Origin: Fidelibacterota bacterium
GTDB taxonomy: Bacteria > Fidelibacterota > UBA2242 > B5-G15
Reading direction: 5' to 3'
Assembly: GCA_003645825.1 (NCBI GenBank)
Contig: QNCQ01000007.1
Coordinates: 1-18,177, forward strand
Length of the DNA stretch: 18,177 nt
Within the stretch, counting starts at the first letter, position 1. Each line of letters opens with the position of its first letter. Made by a program: the position numbers and the translations under genes. Shown here one piece after another: positions 15,854 through 18,177 of the stretch. The notes under the pieces were generated by a model. It had not been told where the DNA came from. It did not search any database and was given only the letters and a program-made list of their open reading frames with translations.

Positions 15854-17914
15854 ATGTTTAATAAGATTTTCCATTCAATTTTTTCTCCTATCATGTTCTT
15901 AGTTATACTTATTTCGAGTATATATGCTGCTAACCATGAATTGTATTCGCCGGATCACCTAATTAAGGTTGGTTTTCGACTAAAGCATGGAGTGCCATAT
16001 TATTTTGTTGAAAAGTCAGGGAGAGAAATTGTTAGGTCCTCACGCCTTGGTTTCAGGTTTAAAGAGAAAATAAATCTATGTTCTGGTTTTAAGGTAGAAA
16101 AGGTGGAATATGATAGTATAAGAGAGATTTGGTATACTGTTTGGGGAGAAGAAAGTCGAATAAAAAATTATTGCAACATTATGAGGATTTATTTGGAAGG
16201 TGGTAAGAAGAAAGGAGGTAAGCTGGTAGTTGAGTTTAGAGCTTTTAACGATGGAATAGGTTTTAGATATTTCATACCTGAACAGAGAGGTCTCGAAAAA
16301 GTAAACATAATGGATGAGTTGACAGAATTTAATTTTGCAGGCAATTGGGATTGTTGGTGGATACCAGCATATAGGCCGCAAAGATATGAATACTTATACA
16401 AAAAGACAAAAATAAGCGAAATTGATACAATACACACTCCTGCAACAATAGAGACAGATATAGGATTATACTTGTCAATACATGAAGCGGCTCTTGAGAA
16501 GTATTCTTCTATGACGTTAGCAAGGAAAGGCGAAACTGGTTTTGAAGTTGATTTGGTGCCATGGTCAGATGGAGTAAAAGTAAAAGGAAAGCTTCCAATA
16601 AAGACACCGTGGAGAACGATACAGATTGCAGATACGCCAGGGGGGTTAATAACTTCACACCTTATATTGAATCTTAATGAGCCGTGTAAGATAAAAGATG
16701 TTTCCTGGATAAAGACGGGTAAATATGTTGGAATCTGGTGGGAGATGCATATAGGTAAATCAACGTGGGAATTAGGTCCGAAACATGGTGCTACGACAGA
16801 GAATACTATAAAGTATATTGATTTTGCATCGAGGTATGGTTTTAAAGGGGTGTTAGTTGAGGGATGGAATGTTGGATGGGAAAAGGAATGGGCGGGAGCA
16901 TATCCAAGTCCGATGAATTTTTTGAAGCCATATCCTGATTTTGATATAAGAAAGTTATCAGAGTATGCAAAGTCAAAGGGTGTTTTTCTAATTGGTCATC
17001 ATGAGACAGGAGCAGATATATTGAATTATGAAAGGCAGATGGAAGATGCATTCAAATTTTATGAGGAGCTTGGGATTCCAGTTGTTAAGACAGGATATGT
17101 TGGATGGGGGAGAGATTTACCGAGGTTAAATGAGAAAGGTGAGGTTGTAAAAGAGTGGCATCACAGTCAGTATATGGTCGAGCATTTTAGGAAGGTAATA
17201 GAGGTAGCGGCGAAATATCATATTATGATAGTTGCTCATGAGCCAATAAAGGATACAGGAGAGAGAAGAACTTGGCCTAATATGATGTCGCGAGAAGGCG
17301 CTCGTGGTCAGGAATATAATGCCTGGTCACCAGATGGTGGAAATCCACCAGAACACACAACTGTACTGCCCTTTACCAGATTACTTGCAGGTCCAATGGA
17401 CTTTACCCCTGGTATATTTGACCTGACCTTTGATGAATACAGACCCAAGAACAGGGTGAACACAACGTTGGCAAAACAGTTGGCCCTTTATGTTGTAATA
17501 TATTCTCCCTTTCAGATGGCGGCTGATTTACCAGAAAACTGCGAAAAAAGATTGGATGCTTTCAAATTCATTATAGATGTTCCCACAGATTGGGATGAGA
17601 CCAGAGTGCTTAATGCAAAAATCGGTGATTATGTTACTATTGTAAGGAAAAAGAAAAACTCTGATGAGTGGTATCTGGGAAGTATAACCGATGAGGAGGA
17701 AAGATCTTTTGATTTAGATTTGAAATTTCTAAAACCAGGGATTAAATATGTTGCGGAAATTTATAGGGATGGAGAAAATGCTGACTGGAAAACCAATCCC
17801 TATGATATCATAATAGAAAAAAGGAAAGTGGACTGGAATACAAACCTCAAGCTTTATCTTGCGCCAGGAGGGGGTGCTGCAATAAGATTCAAACCTGTGG
17901 ATGAGGGCGAATAG
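15854..17914 (+). CDS. GH97 alpha-glucosidase, inverting (SusB-like) type, periplasmic
   Basis: The protein has 686 residues from ATG 15854 and a signal peptide at ~1-25. The N-terminal beta-sandwich (~27-280) has DGIGFRYFIP and LYLSIHEAAL (Glu211). The TIM barrel (~285-560) has KYVGIWWEMHIG, GFKGVLVEGWNVGW, LIGHHETGA (Glu384), VAHEPIKDTGERRTWPN (Glu463) and MSREGARGQEYNAW (Glu481, Glu487). The 18- and 6-residue spacings 463-481-487 equal those of Glu508-526-532 in Bacteroides SusB, and the HHET and HEP glutamates mark the inverting branch; retaining GH97 enzymes lack them. The predicted role is calcium-dependent hydrolysis of alpha-glucosides from the non-reducing end. There is no sorting tail, unlike the neighbouring hydrolases, so it should be periplasmic as SusB is. 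It follows the GH87-like gene after 19 nt, consistent with digesting its imported products. The C-terminal domain (~575-686) closes the normal GH97 length. Confidence 0.93.
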   Translation: MFNKIFHSIFSPIMFLVILISSIYAANHELYSPDHLIKVGFRLKHGVPYYFVEKSGREIVRSSRLGFRFKEKINLCSGFKVEKVEYDSIREIWYTVWGEESRIKNYCNIMRIYLEGGKKKGGKLVVEFRAFNDGIGFRYFIPEQRGLEKVNIMDELTEFNFAGNWDCWWIPAYRPQRYEYLYKKTKISEIDTIHTPATIETDIGLYLSIHEAALEKYSSMTLARKGETGFEVDLVPWSDGVKVKGKLPIKTPWRTIQIADTPGGLITSHLILNLNEPCKIKDVSWIKTGKYVGIWWEMHIGKSTWELGPKHGATTENTIKYIDFASRYGFKGVLVEGWNVGWEKEWAGAYPSPMNFLKPYPDFDIRKLSEYAKSKGVFLIGHHETGADILNYERQMEDAFKFYEELGIPVVKTGYVGWGRDLPRLNEKGEVVKEWHHSQYMVEHFRKVIEVAAKYHIMIVAHEPIKDTGERRTWPNMMSREGARGQEYNAWSPDGGNPPEHTTVLPFTRLLAGPMDFTPGIFDLTFDEYRPKNRVNTTLAKQLALYVVIYSPFQMAADLPENCEKRLDAFKFIIDVPTDWDETRVLNAKIGDYVTIVRKKKNSDEWYLGSITDEEERSFDLDLKFLKPGIKYVAEIYRDGENADWKTNPYDIIIEKRKVDWNTNLKLYLAPGGGAAIRFKPVDEGE

Positions 17915-18096
17915 CGGATAGTTTTTCCGTAAGATAGATAGTGTTTGATTATGCCCTGGAAGATACTTCCTCTTGAGTAATTTGGCTAGAATAAGAATAA
18001 TAAAGGGGGTAAGTGCAGTCTTTTAATGAGGCAAAAAATGCTCTTTAATTTTTATCTTCATTGAATTATATTCTTTATGGGTTGGGTGCTCTATTT
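17915..18096 (+). other. Intergenic region after GH97
   Basis: No gene is evident here. Just after the GH97 stop is a weak CGGA...TCCG hairpin with a T-rich loop, not a convincing terminator. GGAAG-ATA-CTTCC (17958-17970) is a perfect 5-bp inverted repeat lying directly before a -35-like TTGAGT and could be an operator. Downstream sequence is AT-rich without repeats. Confidence 0.4.
17973..18001 (+). promoter_or_regulatory. Sigma70-like promoter candidate for the downstream gene
   Basis: TTGAGT (17973-17978, 4 of 6 to TTGACA) is separated by 17 nt from AATAAT (17996-18001, 5 of 6 to TATAAT). It lies about 95 nt before ATG 18097. AT-rich sequence makes chance matches common. Confidence 0.3.
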
Positions 18097-18177
18097 ATGG
18101 ACCGGTTAAGAAAAATAAAAGACAAATACGAATTTATTTTCAATAAAATACACGATGTAATAGTTCTCTGCAATGCG
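18097..18177 (+). CDS. Start of a possible PAS-domain sensor protein, 3'-truncated
   Basis: A frame open to the window end begins at ATG 18097 and gives 27 residues; the nearest upstream in-frame stop is at 18046. The visible sequence, KDKYEFIFNKIHDVIVLCNA, resembles the opening helix and first strand of PAS domains (Y-x-x-(I/L)F-x-x-I-x-D-x-I-V). In that case the gene could encode a sensor kinase or another PAS-containing regulator. There is no good Shine-Dalgarno; TTG 18082 or TTG 18061 are alternative starts. With so little sequence this is a guess about family, and the gene itself is uncertain. If real, it would be a candidate regulator beside the glucan locus. Confidence 0.35.
   Translation, partial: MDRLRKIKDKYEFIFNKIHDVIVLCNA

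Noticed and set aside
1..17914. Reassigned TGA codon, suggested by the absence of TGA stops
   Set aside because: All genes read full length in the standard code with Trp as TGG, and no frame needs TGA read-through.
17912..17935. Rho-independent terminator after GH97
   Set aside because: The stem is only 4 bp and the T-run lies in the loop, not after the stem.
1..18177. tRNA, rRNA, CRISPR arrays, insertion sequences or attachment sites
   Set aside because: No cloverleaf-like segments, regularly spaced repeats, transposase motifs or long terminal repeats were seen on reading either strand.

Overview
The window is an AT-rich bacterial segment with every recognised gene on the + strand. It most likely comes from the FCB superphylum (Bacteroidota, Ignavibacteria, Calditrichota, Marinimicrobia, Fibrobacterota or a related candidate phylum). 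The evidence is five proteins ending in YPNPFN/VPNPY-type C-terminal sorting domains (T9SS/FlgD-Ig-like tails), a PorV/PorQ-like outer-membrane protein, and a TonB receptor with an N-terminal carboxypeptidase-regulatory-like domain. The exact phylum cannot be fixed from the sequence alone.

Layout. (1) Positions 1-3908 hold the 3' part of a large tail-bearing secreted protein, a PorV/PorQ-family protein and a SurA/PpiC-like probable lipoprotein, packed 7 nt apart. (2) The first glycoside hydrolase block (3886-7598) follows without a break. It has a GH16 lichenase-type glucanase whose fold is circularly permuted as in the Fibrobacter enzyme, a GH5 enzyme with a CBM6-like module, and a short DOMON-domain protein that seems to lack heme ligands. 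(3) After a 166-nt gap with a good extended -10 element comes a TonB-dependent receptor of the oligosaccharide (TonB-Xanth-Caul-like) type, without a SusD partner. It is followed by a secreted beta-helix-like protein of unknown activity, a 1091-residue GH87-like alpha-1,3-glucanase/mycodextranase with several accessory domains, and a GH97 alpha-glucosidase of the inverting (SusB) type. (4) After a 182-nt gap the window ends inside a possible PAS-domain sensor gene.

How the genes may work together. The four carbohydrate-active or beta-helix proteins with sorting tails (GH16, GH5, the beta-helix protein, GH87) should be exported across the outer membrane. GH97 and the DOMON protein have no tail and should stay in the periplasm or on a membrane. 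This predicts surface cleavage of beta-1,3/1,4-glucan and alpha-1,3(/1,4)-glucan, uptake of oligosaccharides through the TonB receptor, and periplasmic release of glucose by GH97. The mix of mixed-linkage beta-glucanase and alpha-1,3-glucanase suggests fungal or lichen wall glucans as substrate; this is inference. The most notable observations are the permuted GH16, the GH87 candidate with its catalytic Asp triad in conserved spacing, the unclassified beta-helix protein, and the placement of PorV-like and foldase-like secretion genes beside their presumed cargo.
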